NCBI GenBank assembly: GCA_024998565.1
Contig: JACOEM010000007.1
Coordinates: forward strand, 1 to 64,000
Source of the DNA: Nitrospira sp.
GTDB lineage: Bacteria > Nitrospirota > Nitrospiria > Nitrospirales > Nitrospiraceae
Direction of reading: 5' to 3'
Length of the DNA: 64,000 bases
Shown: positions 33,549-41,851 of the stretch, one piece after another
How positions within the stretch are numbered: position 1 is the stretch's first letter
Layout of the letters: each line of letters begins with the position of its first letter
Notes under the pieces: generated by a model
The model's database searches: none
The model's input: only the letters and a program-made list of their open reading frames with translations
Told to the model about the DNA's origin: nothing
Program-made: the position numbers and the translations under genes

Positions 33549-34604
33549 TCAGCGAACGGTGAGTTCGGCCTTGTTCCGGGTTTCGCGTTTGGGTTGAGTC
33601 TGCGGGGTGCTCTTCACGGCTCGAAGTTCCTTGTCCTTCGTTTCCAACTGCGTGCGCATCGATTCCAGGTCTCTTCGCAGGGCGCTGATCTTGGCGTCCT
33701 TTCGGGCCATCGCCTCCCGCGCGTCCTGCAACTCCTGAAGCGTTTCGGTCAATCGTTCATCCTCGGCGGAAGAGGCTTTCACCGCAGGGGATGCCGGGAC
33801 TGTCGGCTGCGCCGGGGGTATGTTCTTAGCCGGTGCTTCTTCCGGCACCGAAGCGACGACCATTCGGGGTGCCGCGGCTTGGATCGGCTGGGGCGCCGGC
33901 GCCGCGATCGTTGCCGCGACCGCCGGGGCCGGTTCTGGATTCTTGGCAAACAGCCTGTAGTCGATGGCGAGAGATTTGAGCGCCTGCCGGCCCTGCGCAA
34001 TCGCCGGCAATGCCTGCTCGATTTTTCCGGCTGATTCCGGCGTGATGCTCACGATGCGAGCCGGTCGCCCGCTGTTGAACAGGGAAGACTCGACTTTCGC
34101 CAGTGTGCCGTGATGCTCGGTCACGGTGAGATACAACCGTTCGTTTTGAACGTAAAGGGTGCCCGCGGTGGGTTCAGAGCCTGACCCTGCCGATGAGGAT
34201 AGACGGAAAGCGACCACATATTCGGGTTGCGCTTGAGACAACGCTTGGGCTAGCAGGGGAGCAAGATAGTGCACGTCCTCATCGCTGAACACTGTCATCG
34301 GCTTGCTGCCATCCACGGGCAGATTCGAGAGATCCATCTGTGCGTCCGAGATCATCACCCCACGCAGCAGGTTATCGAGGGTAGCAAGATCGATGGTGCT
34401 GGGGTGGCTGGCCTCAAATTCCCAATCGGCGACTTCTTCGAGCCGGATAGAACCCTGGGGTTGCGCAGCGGCCTTCTGTTGAACGGTGGCGGCGGTCGAT
34501 GAGCAACCGGCAGCCATGGCTCCCAACAGGGTCAACCCGAGGAGTCCGGAGTTCAGGGTCTTGGTGAAAGGAGTGCGGGAGCCGTGAATTCGCATGGCGG
34601 TCAT
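33549..34604 (-). CDS. lipoprotein with coiled-coil C-terminus
   Basis: 351 residues. Lipobox LLGLTLLGAMAAGC at about residue 34. A globular region follows (SIRLEEVADWEFEASHPSTIDLATLDNLLRGVMISD, SDEDVHYLAPLLAQALSQAQPEYVVAFRL), then a Pro/Ala-rich linker (about 215-275) and a charged coiled coil (RLTETLQELQDAREAMARKDAKISALRRDLESM). It looks like an outer-membrane lipoprotein reaching into the periplasm. Convergent with the exonuclease gene, 16 bases apart. Function unknown. Confidence 0.72.
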   Translation of the reverse strand: MTAMRIHGSRTPFTKTLNSGLLGLTLLGAMAAGCSSTAATVQQKAAAQPQGSIRLEEVADWEFEASHPSTIDLATLDNLLRGVMISDAQMDLSNLPVDGSKPMTVFSDEDVHYLAPLLAQALSQAQPEYVVAFRLSSSAGSGSEPTAGTLYVQNERLYLTVTEHHGTLAKVESSLFNSGRPARIVSITPESAGKIEQALPAIAQGRQALKSLAIDYRLFAKNPEPAPAVAATIAAPAPQPIQAAAPRMVVASVPEEAPAKNIPPAQPTVPASPAVKASSAEDERLTETLQELQDAREAMARKDAKISALRRDLESMRTQLETKDKELRAVKSTPQTQPKRETRNKAELTVR

Positions 34605-34680
34605 CCTTCTCGGCTGGTCGATGCGGTGCGAACGGAGGCGGCGCGGCTTCAGGACGAAGGCGCGTCGGAACGAATCGGGA

Positions 34681-34812
34681 CTACCAGATTCCCAGGCCCA
34701 TCATCACCACGCCGAGGGCCATCCACCCGAAGACTCCGACGGCGATAATGGTTTCCAGGCTCATGCCCCGCGGGGCCTCTTCTGCATGACTCTGGGCGAT
34801 GTCTTTCTTCAT
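34681..34812 (-). CDS. 43-residue single-span membrane protein
   Basis: Short protein from the ATG at 34812: a charged N-terminus (KKDIAQSHAEEAPRG) and one hydrophobic segment (LETIIAVGVFGWMALGVVMMGLGIW) ending the protein. AGAGGATTTC precedes the start. It lies upstream of the lipoprotein gene and probably inserts in the inner membrane. No family recognised. Confidence 0.5.
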   Translation of the reverse strand: MKKDIAQSHAEEAPRGMSLETIIAVGVFGWMALGVVMMGLGIW

Positions 34813-35287
34813 GATGCGAAATCCTCTGGGGCCGGGTCGGTGGTTGATGAACCTGGTTAATTGTGGACGCCAGAATGGACCAAGCAAGGGCTATGCCCTC
34901 TTTCCATGGACTTCGGGGACCCTAGTGGTAACTCCCCGGAGAGTCGATCGTTGTTGTGGATGCGGCTGATGCGATGTGATGAATCGCGGCGAAAGATGCC
35001 GTCTAAGCTATTGAAGTTTCAAGGCGGTGAAGTCGCTCCATTGAGATGGAAGTGATGGTGAGCCGGCACGCGAGCCAGACCCTGGAGACGGCGAGAGGCG
35101 CGGATGCCTGCGCTATTCGCGTCAGTCTGACGAGTGCGGGTGTCTAAAAATTGGCAACTGTTGTTCAGGACTGGGCAAGAATGTCGCCGTTCGGCGGCAA
35201 TCTTCGGTCTTTCGTAGACCTCTCGCCCGCGTCCTATCGACTGTGGTGGTCTGCCGGGTGACGAGTTGTGCGGAGTGCGGGAACAAT
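34813..35287. other. non-coding stretch between miaB and the small membrane protein
   Basis: 475 bases without a supportable gene. Long minus-strand frames here are shadows. No terminator-grade hairpin was found. The segment at 35143-35190 is AT-richer (GTGTCTAAAAATTGGCAAC), which may be a promoter, but no consensus could be fixed. Confidence 0.5.
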
Positions 35288-36646
35288 TCACGCGGGTATC
35301 GCTGAGGGCCCGCGTCGCCCCATCAAGACTGCGGCGCTTCCGTCGAGAATAGTGACCGGTTGAATGCTGCCGAGTAAGGCCGGTGCATCGCTCTTGTTCC
35401 AAATGACGTACACGCCGGTATCGGTGCGGCCCATCCATTGATCGCTGGAGCGTTTGGAGTCGCCTTCGACCATCACCGGGAGGGTCTGTCCGATCAACTC
35501 CCGATTGAGCCGCGCGGTAATGGGGCGCTGCAGGTCCACCAGGCGGCTGACCCGTTCGCCCTTCACGGCCTCCGGCACGTCGTCCGGGAACTTCCTCGCC
35601 GCGATGGTATTTTTCCGCTCCGAATACTTGAACACATAGGCCGAGTGATACTGCACCTCCTCGACGACCCGATAGGTATCCAGAAATTCCTCCTCGGTTT
35701 CCGAGCAAAAGCCACAGATGATATCGGTGGTGAGGGCGATCCCGGGATGGCGGTGCCGAATGTGCGCCGCCAGATCGAGGTACTCTTTCCGGCTGTAGGT
35801 GCGGTTCATGAGTTCCAGGATGCGGTCGTTGCCGGATTGCAGGGGCAGATGGATATGTTTGCAGATGTTCGGATGGCCGGCGACGGCATCCAGTAACGCA
35901 GGGGGAAAGTCTTTCGGGTGCGGAGAGGTAAAGCGGACCCGCGTGACTCCCGGCACCTCGGCGACCGCAAGGATGAGGCGGGCAAAGTCCCAATCCTCAT
36001 ACCGGTAACTGTTCACGTTCTGTCCGAGCAGCGTGATCTGCGTATGACCGGTGGCGACCGACGCCTCGACCTCGCGGAGGATCCCCTGAGGATCACGTGA
36101 CCGTTCGCGTCCTCGCGTGTAGGGCACCACGCAGAAGCTGCAAAAGTTGTCGCAACCGCGCATGATGGCGATCCAGGCATTGCTGCTGCCGTCGCGCTCG
36201 GGGAGGATGTCGTCGTAGGTTTCATATTCGGACAGATCCACGGCCATGCCCCGTCGCACCAGGCCCTGTTCTTCCGCATTCAGCGCATTCGTCAATAGTC
36301 CCGGCAACTGCCGGTATCCGTCCGGGCCGACGAGCACATCTACCAGCGGTTGTTTCTCCGTCAGCTCTTCCTTGAGGTTTTGCGCCATGCAGCCGAGCAC
36401 CCCGACGACCAGCGGGCGCTGTTCCTTCACCGCCTTCAACTCGGCGAGATGGCCGTAGACCTTGTTATGCGCATTCTCACGGATGGCGCAGGTGTTCATG
36501 AGCATGACATCGGCGCGCTCGCGATCCTCGGTAAACTCGAATCCTGCTTTGCGGAGCAATGAGCGAACGAGTTCCGAATCGTACTCGTTCATCTGGCAAC
36601 CGAAGGTTTCGATATGGACGGTATGGGGCTTGTTGGGTTGTGTCAT
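35288..36646 (-). CDS. miaB: tRNA-2-methylthio-N6-dimethylallyladenosine synthase MiaB
   Basis: 452 residues, typical length. Order: UPF0004 domain with ETFGCQMNEYDSE, VMLMNTCAIRENA and GVLGCMAQ (auxiliary cluster cysteines), radical SAM motif GCDNFCSFCVVPYTRGRE (CX3CX2C) and LLGQNVNSY, and a C-terminal TRAM domain (RELIGQTLPVMVEGDSKR). FCVVPYTRG, GQNVNSY and the CAIREN motif point to MiaB, which adds methylthio to i6A37 of tRNAs. It overlaps mtaB upstream by four bases, so both methylthiotransferases are translated from one transcript. Confidence 0.95.
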   Translation of the reverse strand: MTQPNKPHTVHIETFGCQMNEYDSELVRSLLRKAGFEFTEDRERADVMLMNTCAIRENAHNKVYGHLAELKAVKEQRPLVVGVLGCMAQNLKEELTEKQPLVDVLVGPDGYRQLPGLLTNALNAEEQGLVRRGMAVDLSEYETYDDILPERDGSSNAWIAIMRGCDNFCSFCVVPYTRGRERSRDPQGILREVEASVATGHTQITLLGQNVNSYRYEDWDFARLILAVAEVPGVTRVRFTSPHPKDFPPALLDAVAGHPNICKHIHLPLQSGNDRILELMNRTYSRKEYLDLAAHIRHRHPGIALTTDIICGFCSETEEEFLDTYRVVEEVQYHSAYVFKYSERKNTIAARKFPDDVPEAVKGERVSRLVDLQRPITARLNRELIGQTLPVMVEGDSKRSSDQWMGRTDTGVYVIWNKSDAPALLGSIQPVTILDGSAAVLMGRRGPSAIPA

Positions 36647-37986
36647 AAAAGTGGCCTATGCGAGGGCGCTAAGACTGTGGCGACCGGCCGGCCATAGGCC
36701 AGCCCGTCCATGATGCCGGTGATGGTGACCTGGTGGATCGAGCCGGCCTCGACGGCATCGGCCGCGACCGCCACCCGGGTGAAGTTGGCTGTGGTGCCCG
36801 TGCGAAATCCATCGCGTTCCCCCTGTTCGAAGAGGACGGGGAGGGTGCGGCCGATCTGTTGCTGATAAAAAGCCAGCGCTTTCGTCCGTGACAGTTCCGC
36901 CAGGGCCTTGCTGCGTTGCCGGATGACGGCAGGCGGAATCTGGTCCTCCAGTCGCGCAGCTGCCGTACCCGGCCGCGCCGAATAACTGAAGACATGGAAA
37001 TAGGAGAAGGGGAGTCGCTCGACTGTCCGGACCGTATTCGCGAACGCCAGTTCGTCTTCGCCGGGAAATCCGACCATGAGATCGGTTCCCAACCCGAGGT
37101 CAGGCATCAGCCCCAAGGCCTGCTCGACCAGCTCCTCATATTCGCGAACGGCATAACGCCGGTTCATCGCCTGCAGGATTTCATCGTCGCCGCTTTGCAG
37201 GGGAAGGTGCAGGTAATGACACAGTTTCGTGGAGCCGGCCATGTGCTCCAGCAAGGCAGCAGGGACGGTCGTGGGTTCGATCGAGGAAATCCTGATCCTG
37301 GTAACCTCATGAATCGCTTCAAGTTCTTGTAAGAGATCAACCAGCTCGAGACCCTGATACGAGTATCGGCCGATGTTGACGCCGGTGAGCACGAGTTCCC
37401 GGTAGCCATGGGCGGCGAGTTCCCGGGCTTCCCGCAAGACATCCTCGGCGGTCCGGCTGCGCTCACGCCCGCGCGCGAACGGGATCAGGCAAAAGCTGCA
37501 CATGAAATCGCAGCCGTCCTGAATCTTCAGCAGGGCGCGGGTTGAGTCGGAATAGGCGGTGCCGGGCAGGACGAAGTCTTCGCGATCGATCGTACGGCTG
37601 TGGCGGAGTTCCGGTTCCGGCTGTTTCCGGAGTTTGGCCGGCGCCGGGAGATAATCGGGGAGATTCATTTTGAACTGGGTGCCGACGATCAGGTCGATGC
37701 CGGGTACCTTCTGGAGCTGCGCGGCGCCGGTCTGGGCATAACAGCCCGTGACCGCGACGAAGGCATGCGGCGAGTGGCGCAAGGTTTTGCGAACGGCATA
37801 GCGGCAATCTTTTTCGGCATTCTCCGTCACCGAGCAGGTGTTCAAGACGAGCAGGTCCGTCTCCTTGCCGAACTCTACCAGCTGATACCCCCGGCGTGCC
37901 AGGGTATCGGCTAACATGGAGGTCTCGGATTGGCTGAGGCGGCAACCCAATGTATGGAGTGATGCGCGTGGCATGCCGGTGGACAT
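36643..37986 (-). CDS. mtaB: tRNA t6A37 methylthiotransferase MtaB
   Basis: 447 residues. UPF0004 part: LHTLGCRLSQSETSM, LVLNTCSVTENAEKDCR and VTGCYAQTG; radical SAM motif QDGCDFMCSFCLIPFARGRERS; TRAM-like C-terminus. The sequences TLGCR(L/K)(S/N)Q.E, NTCSVT and GVNIGRYS are typical of the MtaB group, which makes ms2t6A at position 37. The gene precedes miaB with ATGA overlap. The cluster covers both A37 modification types. Confidence 0.92.
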   Translation of the reverse strand: MSTGMPRASLHTLGCRLSQSETSMLADTLARRGYQLVEFGKETDLLVLNTCSVTENAEKDCRYAVRKTLRHSPHAFVAVTGCYAQTGAAQLQKVPGIDLIVGTQFKMNLPDYLPAPAKLRKQPEPELRHSRTIDREDFVLPGTAYSDSTRALLKIQDGCDFMCSFCLIPFARGRERSRTAEDVLREARELAAHGYRELVLTGVNIGRYSYQGLELVDLLQELEAIHEVTRIRISSIEPTTVPAALLEHMAGSTKLCHYLHLPLQSGDDEILQAMNRRYAVREYEELVEQALGLMPDLGLGTDLMVGFPGEDELAFANTVRTVERLPFSYFHVFSYSARPGTAAARLEDQIPPAVIRQRSKALAELSRTKALAFYQQQIGRTLPVLFEQGERDGFRTGTTANFTRVAVAADAVEAGSIHQVTITGIMDGLAYGRPVATVLAPSHRPLL

Positions 37987-38130
37987 CGTGTGCGATTATA
38001 AGAGCGCGCACCTTCGATCGGCAAGGTGACGAGGCCCCGAAAAAGTCGGTGGAGCGCTTGAACGGGGTATAGCTGGGTGGTAGCATGAACCACATTCGCT
38101 GTATCATGGCCTCGATCTGCTTTCTGAACC

Positions 38131-38538
38131 ATGACGAACCTTCGTGTTGCCGCCAGTCTTCTGCTCATTGTGCTGCTCTTGCTTCCGGCTACCTCCGCCT
38201 GGTCACAGGATCCGCTTCCTATCGAGCCTGACCTGAATAGCCGCCTCGATGAACTGTACGACCATGAGTCGCGACTGTTCATCATGCTCTATTCGCTGCA
38301 TGGCGATGGAAAGGTCGACTATATTACGGGTCGTTCCGTGCAGGAGTATACGAGGAGCAATTACGGGAATCCGGTCTATTACACCGAGCAGTACCCGCTG
38401 TTTTATTGGTGGGACCACACGATGTTCAACGATCCGGATCAGGACGGGGTGAACGGAAACGAGCGCGTTTACCAGGAGAACATCGAGTTCGATATCGCCC
38501 GGTATAAGCCCTGCCTCTTCAACGGACAGCCCTGCTAG
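38131..38538 (+). CDS. small secreted protein with EF-hand-like loop
   Basis: 135 residues. Signal peptide AASLLLIVLLLLPATSAWS. The mature part has two acidic loops: HGDGKVDYITGR and NDPDQDGVNGNERVYQE; the second fits the DxDxDGxxxxxE calcium-binding pattern. Several aromatic residues (YYTEQYPLFYWWDHTMF) and a C-terminal CLFNGQPC pair that could form a disulfide. It may bind calcium in the periplasm or outside the cell. Its TAG stop is the first triplet of a family A repeat. No homologous family known to me. Confidence 0.68.
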   Translation: MTNLRVAASLLLIVLLLLPATSAWSQDPLPIEPDLNSRLDELYDHESRLFIMLYSLHGDGKVDYITGRSVQEYTRSNYGNPVYYTEQYPLFYWWDHTMFNDPDQDGVNGNERVYQENIEFDIARYKPCLFNGQPC

Positions 38539-38714
38539 CCCGGACAATTCACGAATACCTGCTGCGTCGTCCGATCCTCTCGCCCGCCGAGGCTGTTCTC
38601 GTTCGGCCTCCTCGACCGACTGCCAGTACGCCTGCGTCGGCCTTACGTGCGAGCAGCCTCGGCGGGCTTCCGTCTCGAACGCCTCGCGACGGCATTCATG
38701 AATAGTCCGGGCTA
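38536..38714. repeat. MITE-like palindromic repeat, family A, copy 3
   Basis: 179 bases, ends TAGCCCGGACAATTCACGAA and TAGTCCGGGCTA, interior close to copies 1 and 2. It is directly followed by CCAGGCTGTTGAGAAAGACCGCC, which resembles an end of repeat family B. The left TAG serves as the stop of the preceding gene. The remaining 120 bases up to 38835 show no gene. Confidence 0.85.
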
Positions 38715-38835
38715 GGCCAGGCTGTTGAGAAAGACCGCCAGATGAAAACGTTCGAGCGATACATTAATCTTTCGTGAAGCCTCTCTCGTTTCTTCTGACT
38801 GGATTCAGCCATCCTCTGCGCGTGTTACCTTGCAC

Positions 38836-39699
38836 TCATTCGAACACCAAGACCTGACAGGGGGCGCGATGCAGCACTGCATGGGAGACGCTGCCCAGGA
38901 CGAATCGGGTGAGGCCCTGCCTGGCGCGCGACCCCACCATGATCAGGTCTACTCCCAACTTTTCCGCCTCATGGAGAATCATCGTCACCGGGGTTCCCAG
39001 GACGCTTGCGCTCCGGGTGGTATATCCGAGTGTCCGAAGCTCGTTACCCACTCCATCCACGAAGTCACGGGCATGTCTAAGGGCCTGCGCCTCCAGTTTT
39101 TCCGCTGCCGAGTCGTCAACGGGCCAGGGCGGACGGGTGGGGGGGAGCACTGCCAGGAGATGGATGTTGACCGGCTCATGGAAGGGTTGCTTCCGGAGAA
39201 ATCGCAGCGCCGCCTCGGCGTCCGATTGTCCTTCCAGCGGCAGCAAGATCTGTTTCAAGTCGCGGAGCGAGCCCTGCAGGATCAGTTTGGCGCAGGGAGC
39301 GAGGCTCAACACACGATGGGAGACGCTTCCCAATAGACGTTCCTTCACCGGTCCCAGTCCCCTGGCTCCCATGACAATGAGCTCCAGCTGGCGTGATTCA
39401 GCCGTCGCGACGATCATTTCCGCCGGGGATCCCAAGGCCAGTTGTTTAGTGACCGGGCCGCTGTGGGGCGGGAGCAATGAATGGATCCTGGTCAACAACT
39501 GCTCGCCATCCTCCTTCATGCTGCGTTCCAGTTGCGAATACAGTTCCTGGGCGACTTCCGGGACCATCATCGGGTAAGCGGGTCGGGGAGCATCGACGAC
39601 ATGGAGCAGGGTCAGCTCATCCGGCCGGCGCAGGTATTTCAGCGCCCGCACGGCTTCATAGGAGTGATCGGATCCATCGACGGCCAAGAGCACTTTCAT
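38836..39699 (-). CDS. tandem universal stress protein (UspA)
   Basis: 287 residues, two Usp domains. Domain 1: MKVLLAVDGSDHSYEAVRAL ... IVMGARGLGPVKERLLGSVSHRVLSLAPC; domain 2: IMVGSRARQGLTRFVLGSVSHAVLHRAPCQVLVF. Both keep the ATP-binding G-2X-G-9X-GS motif in near-standard form. Usp proteins respond to starvation, oxidative or energy stress; their biochemical action is often unclear. The start overlaps the stop of the alpha/beta hydrolase gene by four bases, so the two form an operon. Confidence 0.92.
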   Translation of the reverse strand: MKVLLAVDGSDHSYEAVRALKYLRRPDELTLLHVVDAPRPAYPMMVPEVAQELYSQLERSMKEDGEQLLTRIHSLLPPHSGPVTKQLALGSPAEMIVATAESRQLELIVMGARGLGPVKERLLGSVSHRVLSLAPCAKLILQGSLRDLKQILLPLEGQSDAEAALRFLRKQPFHEPVNIHLLAVLPPTRPPWPVDDSAAEKLEAQALRHARDFVDGVGNELRTLGYTTRSASVLGTPVTMILHEAEKLGVDLIMVGSRARQGLTRFVLGSVSHAVLHRAPCQVLVFE

Positions 39700-40370
39700 G
39701 ATCGAGACTCCTTTGTTGCGTGCGCGTCCGGTTGGAGATATCGCTGGAACCAGCGGAGCGCTTCCCGGGCGACCTGCTCCAGCGTGCCCGGTTCCTCGAA
39801 TAAATGACTGGCTCCCGGGACAATCACCAGCTCTTTCCGGCAGGTCAGTTGCGTGAGCGCGTCCTGATTCATCTCGATCACGGGACCGTCGTCTCCGCCG
39901 ACAAGCAAAAGCGTCGGGGCGGTGACCCGACTCAGATAGGGGCCGGCCAGGTCGGGCCGTCCGCCGCGCGACACGATGGCGCCGACCACCCGGGGTTCAC
40001 GAGCAGCTGCCTGGAGTGCCGCACCGGCGCCCGTGCTGGCGCCGAAATACCCGACCTGGAGGCCGGCTGTCTGGCGGTGCGCCTGTAACCAACGTTCTGC
40101 CAGCAGCAGCCGGTCGGCGAGGAGGTCGATGTCGAAGACTTTGCGGCGATCGTCGGCCTCATCCGGGGTGAGGAGGTCCATCAGCAACGTCGCAAAGCCT
40201 CCCGTTTCCAGATGGCGGGCGACGAACTGATTGCGAGGACTGAAACGTCCGCTGCCGCTGCCGTGGGCAAAGGCGATGACGCCCTTCGGGTGCGCAGGGA
40301 GACCCAGGATTCCATCGAGCGTGATGCCGTCATGACTGATGCTGACCTGGAAGATGCTCTCCGATTCCAT
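39696..40370 (-). CDS. alpha/beta hydrolase (dienelactone-hydrolase-like)
   Basis: 224 residues. Early strand VIAFAHGSGSGRFSPRN carries the oxyanion HGSGSG motif, the nucleophile elbow is GYFGASTGAGAAL (GxSxG type with Ser in GAST), the acid lies in LLVGGDDGPV and the histidine in PGASHLFEEPGTLE. No signal peptide, so cytoplasmic. Such enzymes often sit beside universal stress genes and phosphoribosyltransferases. Here it is first in an operon with the tandem Usp gene. Substrate unknown. Confidence 0.85.
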   Translation of the reverse strand: MESESIFQVSISHDGITLDGILGLPAHPKGVIAFAHGSGSGRFSPRNQFVARHLETGGFATLLMDLLTPDEADDRRKVFDIDLLADRLLLAERWLQAHRQTAGLQVGYFGASTGAGAALQAAAREPRVVGAIVSRGGRPDLAGPYLSRVTAPTLLLVGGDDGPVIEMNQDALTQLTCRKELVIVPGASHLFEEPGTLEQVAREALRWFQRYLQPDAHATKESRS

Positions 40371-40433
40371 GGATGGCTGTGGATCCTATCGGTTCATGCC
40401 CTTAGGGTCGCGGAACGTGAACCTTAGCGACCG

Positions 40434-40529
40434 TTAGTGACAATCGGTCGGACAGAAGAAGATCAAATACAGGGCGACTGCTGCTCCCACCAGGACAGCT
40501 CCGAACAACAGCCATTGCGCTTTCGACAT
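40434..40529 (-). CDS. 31-residue single-span membrane protein
   Basis: Very short frame with a good ribosome-binding site (AAGAGGACTGAACC before the ATG). The protein is MSKAQWLLFGAVLVGAA followed by more hydrophobic residues and a tail ending CPTDCH. Nearly the whole chain is one membrane segment; the tail has two cysteines and one histidine that could bind metal. It is just upstream of and on the same strand as the hydrolase-Usp operon, 63 bases away. Function unknown. Confidence 0.5.
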   Translation of the reverse strand: MSKAQWLLFGAVLVGAAVALYLIFFCPTDCH

Positions 40530-40906
40530 GGTTCAGTCCTCTTGAATGCTGATGGAGCAAGAGGAATGCCATCCGAGCATCGGCACAGGGGTGGACGGCA
40601 AAGGGAGGTCTACGCGCCTGTAGCTGATGGCACGATAGGAGAAATCTCCGTCATCATGTGCTATTTGCTACAAGCCATAAGCTCGTTGTTGCTCTGTGGC
40701 GTTCCGCTACAGAACTTGAGGGATGGCTGTAGCAGGACACCCCCCCAAATAACCTATAAGAGCATGGGGCGCATGACCGATGGCCATTATGTCGGCGAAA
40801 TCCTCTGTTCCGTGAGCCATGAGCCATATGCCACCCGCTCCCTTCTGCATGGCATCGGCCTTGCTGATGATCGGTGGTGGATGCAGGAGTATTGCGCGGA
40901 GGTGTA
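40530..40906. other. promoter-containing gap between divergent stress genes
   Basis: 377 bases without a convincing gene. It separates the minus-strand small-protein/hydrolase/Usp group from the plus-strand Usp/cupredoxin group, so promoters of both should be here. Words like TACAAGCCATAAGC and GAGCCATGAGCCATATGCC recall the degenerate intergenic words elsewhere in the window. No operator was identified. Confidence 0.5.
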
Positions 40907-41407
40907 ATGGCCGATCGTCTGTTTACGAAAATCCTCGTGCCGGTGGATTTTTCTCCCTGCTCCGAAGAAGCTTTCCGGCTTGCGCTTTCGTTTGCAAAAT
41001 CGTATCAAGCGGAAGTGCTCCTGCTGCATGTCGTCGATACCAAGAGTTTGGACGCGCTGAATCGCCTCGGGCTGGCCCCTGCCACTGAAGCCGCGAAACA
41101 GAAAAAGCAGTTGCATCATTTCGCCCGTCTCAATGCCCGGCAACTGCTGGCCCGAGACGACGCGAAGGGGGTGACCATCCGCCGGGTGCTTGCGGACGGC
41201 TCCCCCTTCGAGGAAATTGCGCGTACGGCTCGGGTGGAGGGGGTCGATTTGGTGGTCATGGGAAGTTACGGGGGCGCGATCGGCGGGGTCGATAAGATTT
41301 TCTTCGGCAGCACGGCGGAGAAGGTTGTCCGGACGGCCGGTTGTCCGGTGCTGACCGTGCCGCTTCCCACGAAACGGGCCAAAGTGAAAACGGGCAAGAG
41401 TCTATAA
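40907..41407 (+). CDS. universal stress protein (UspA)
   Basis: 166 residues, one Usp domain from the ATG at 40907 (GCGGAGGTGTA just upstream). ILVPVDFSPCSEEAFRLALSFAK begins the domain, and VVMGSYGGAIGGVDKIFFGSTAEKVVRTAGCPVLTVP holds the nucleotide-binding motif. The C-terminal tail is basic (PTKRAKVKTGKSL). Followed by the cupredoxin gene at 12 bases and by a tandem Usp, so it is the first gene of a stress operon. Confidence 0.9.
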   Translation: MADRLFTKILVPVDFSPCSEEAFRLALSFAKSYQAEVLLLHVVDTKSLDALNRLGLAPATEAAKQKKQLHHFARLNARQLLARDDAKGVTIRRVLADGSPFEEIARTARVEGVDLVVMGSYGGAIGGVDKIFFGSTAEKVVRTAGCPVLTVPLPTKRAKVKTGKSL

Positions 41408-41419
41408 AGGAGGTCATTT

Positions 41420-41848
41420 ATGGGTGTGAGGAAGGTGTCGGGCTTGTTGAGCGGAGGACGGGTCTGGCTGGCGGCTTGTTTTGTCCTGGCCCTCTGTTCG
41501 CAGGGTGGCGCGCAGGCGGAGCAGCGGATCGAAGTGACGATCAAGGACTCCGTGTTTGTCACCAAACAGGTGCCGCTCCGGCTGGGGGTGGCGACGGTCA
41601 TTGCCATCGTCAATCAGGATCAGGTGCGCCACGATTTTGGGTCGACCATGTTCGACGGCATTCCGACGCGCGTCGAGTCCGGCGGGATCGTGTCGTATGG
41701 CAAGCAGATCGGCGGATTGTTTTTGGATGCGAAGAAAGAAGCCGTCGTTCGCTTCACCATGGAGCGGCCGGGCCGGCATGAGTTCCGCTGTTCCATTCAT
41801 CCGAACATGAAGGGCGAACTGCTCCTGTTGAACGTGGAGGCGGTCTAA
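41420..41848 (+). CDS. cupredoxin-like exported copper protein
   Basis: 142 residues with signal peptide (VWLAACFVLALCSQGGAQA). The mature domain has type 1 copper ligand candidates: His in QVRHDFG and the C-terminal loop FRCSIHPNMKGEL, giving Cys-X3-His-X2-Met. That matches plastocyanin/nitrosocyanin-like cupredoxins, which transfer electrons in the periplasm. AAAGGAGGTC precedes the start. It lies between two universal stress protein genes, which suggests expression under stress rather than a role in the main respiratory chain. Confidence 0.82.
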   Translation: MGVRKVSGLLSGGRVWLAACFVLALCSQGGAQAEQRIEVTIKDSVFVTKQVPLRLGVATVIAIVNQDQVRHDFGSTMFDGIPTRVESGGIVSYGKQIGGLFLDAKKEAVVRFTMERPGRHEFRCSIHPNMKGELLLLNVEAV

Positions 41849-41851
41849 GTT

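Noticed and set aside
35019-35993. 324-residue minus-strand open frame
   Set aside because: It lies mostly inside miaB in another frame, has no recognisable domain and is rich in Arg and Pro as expected from shadow frames in GC-rich DNA.
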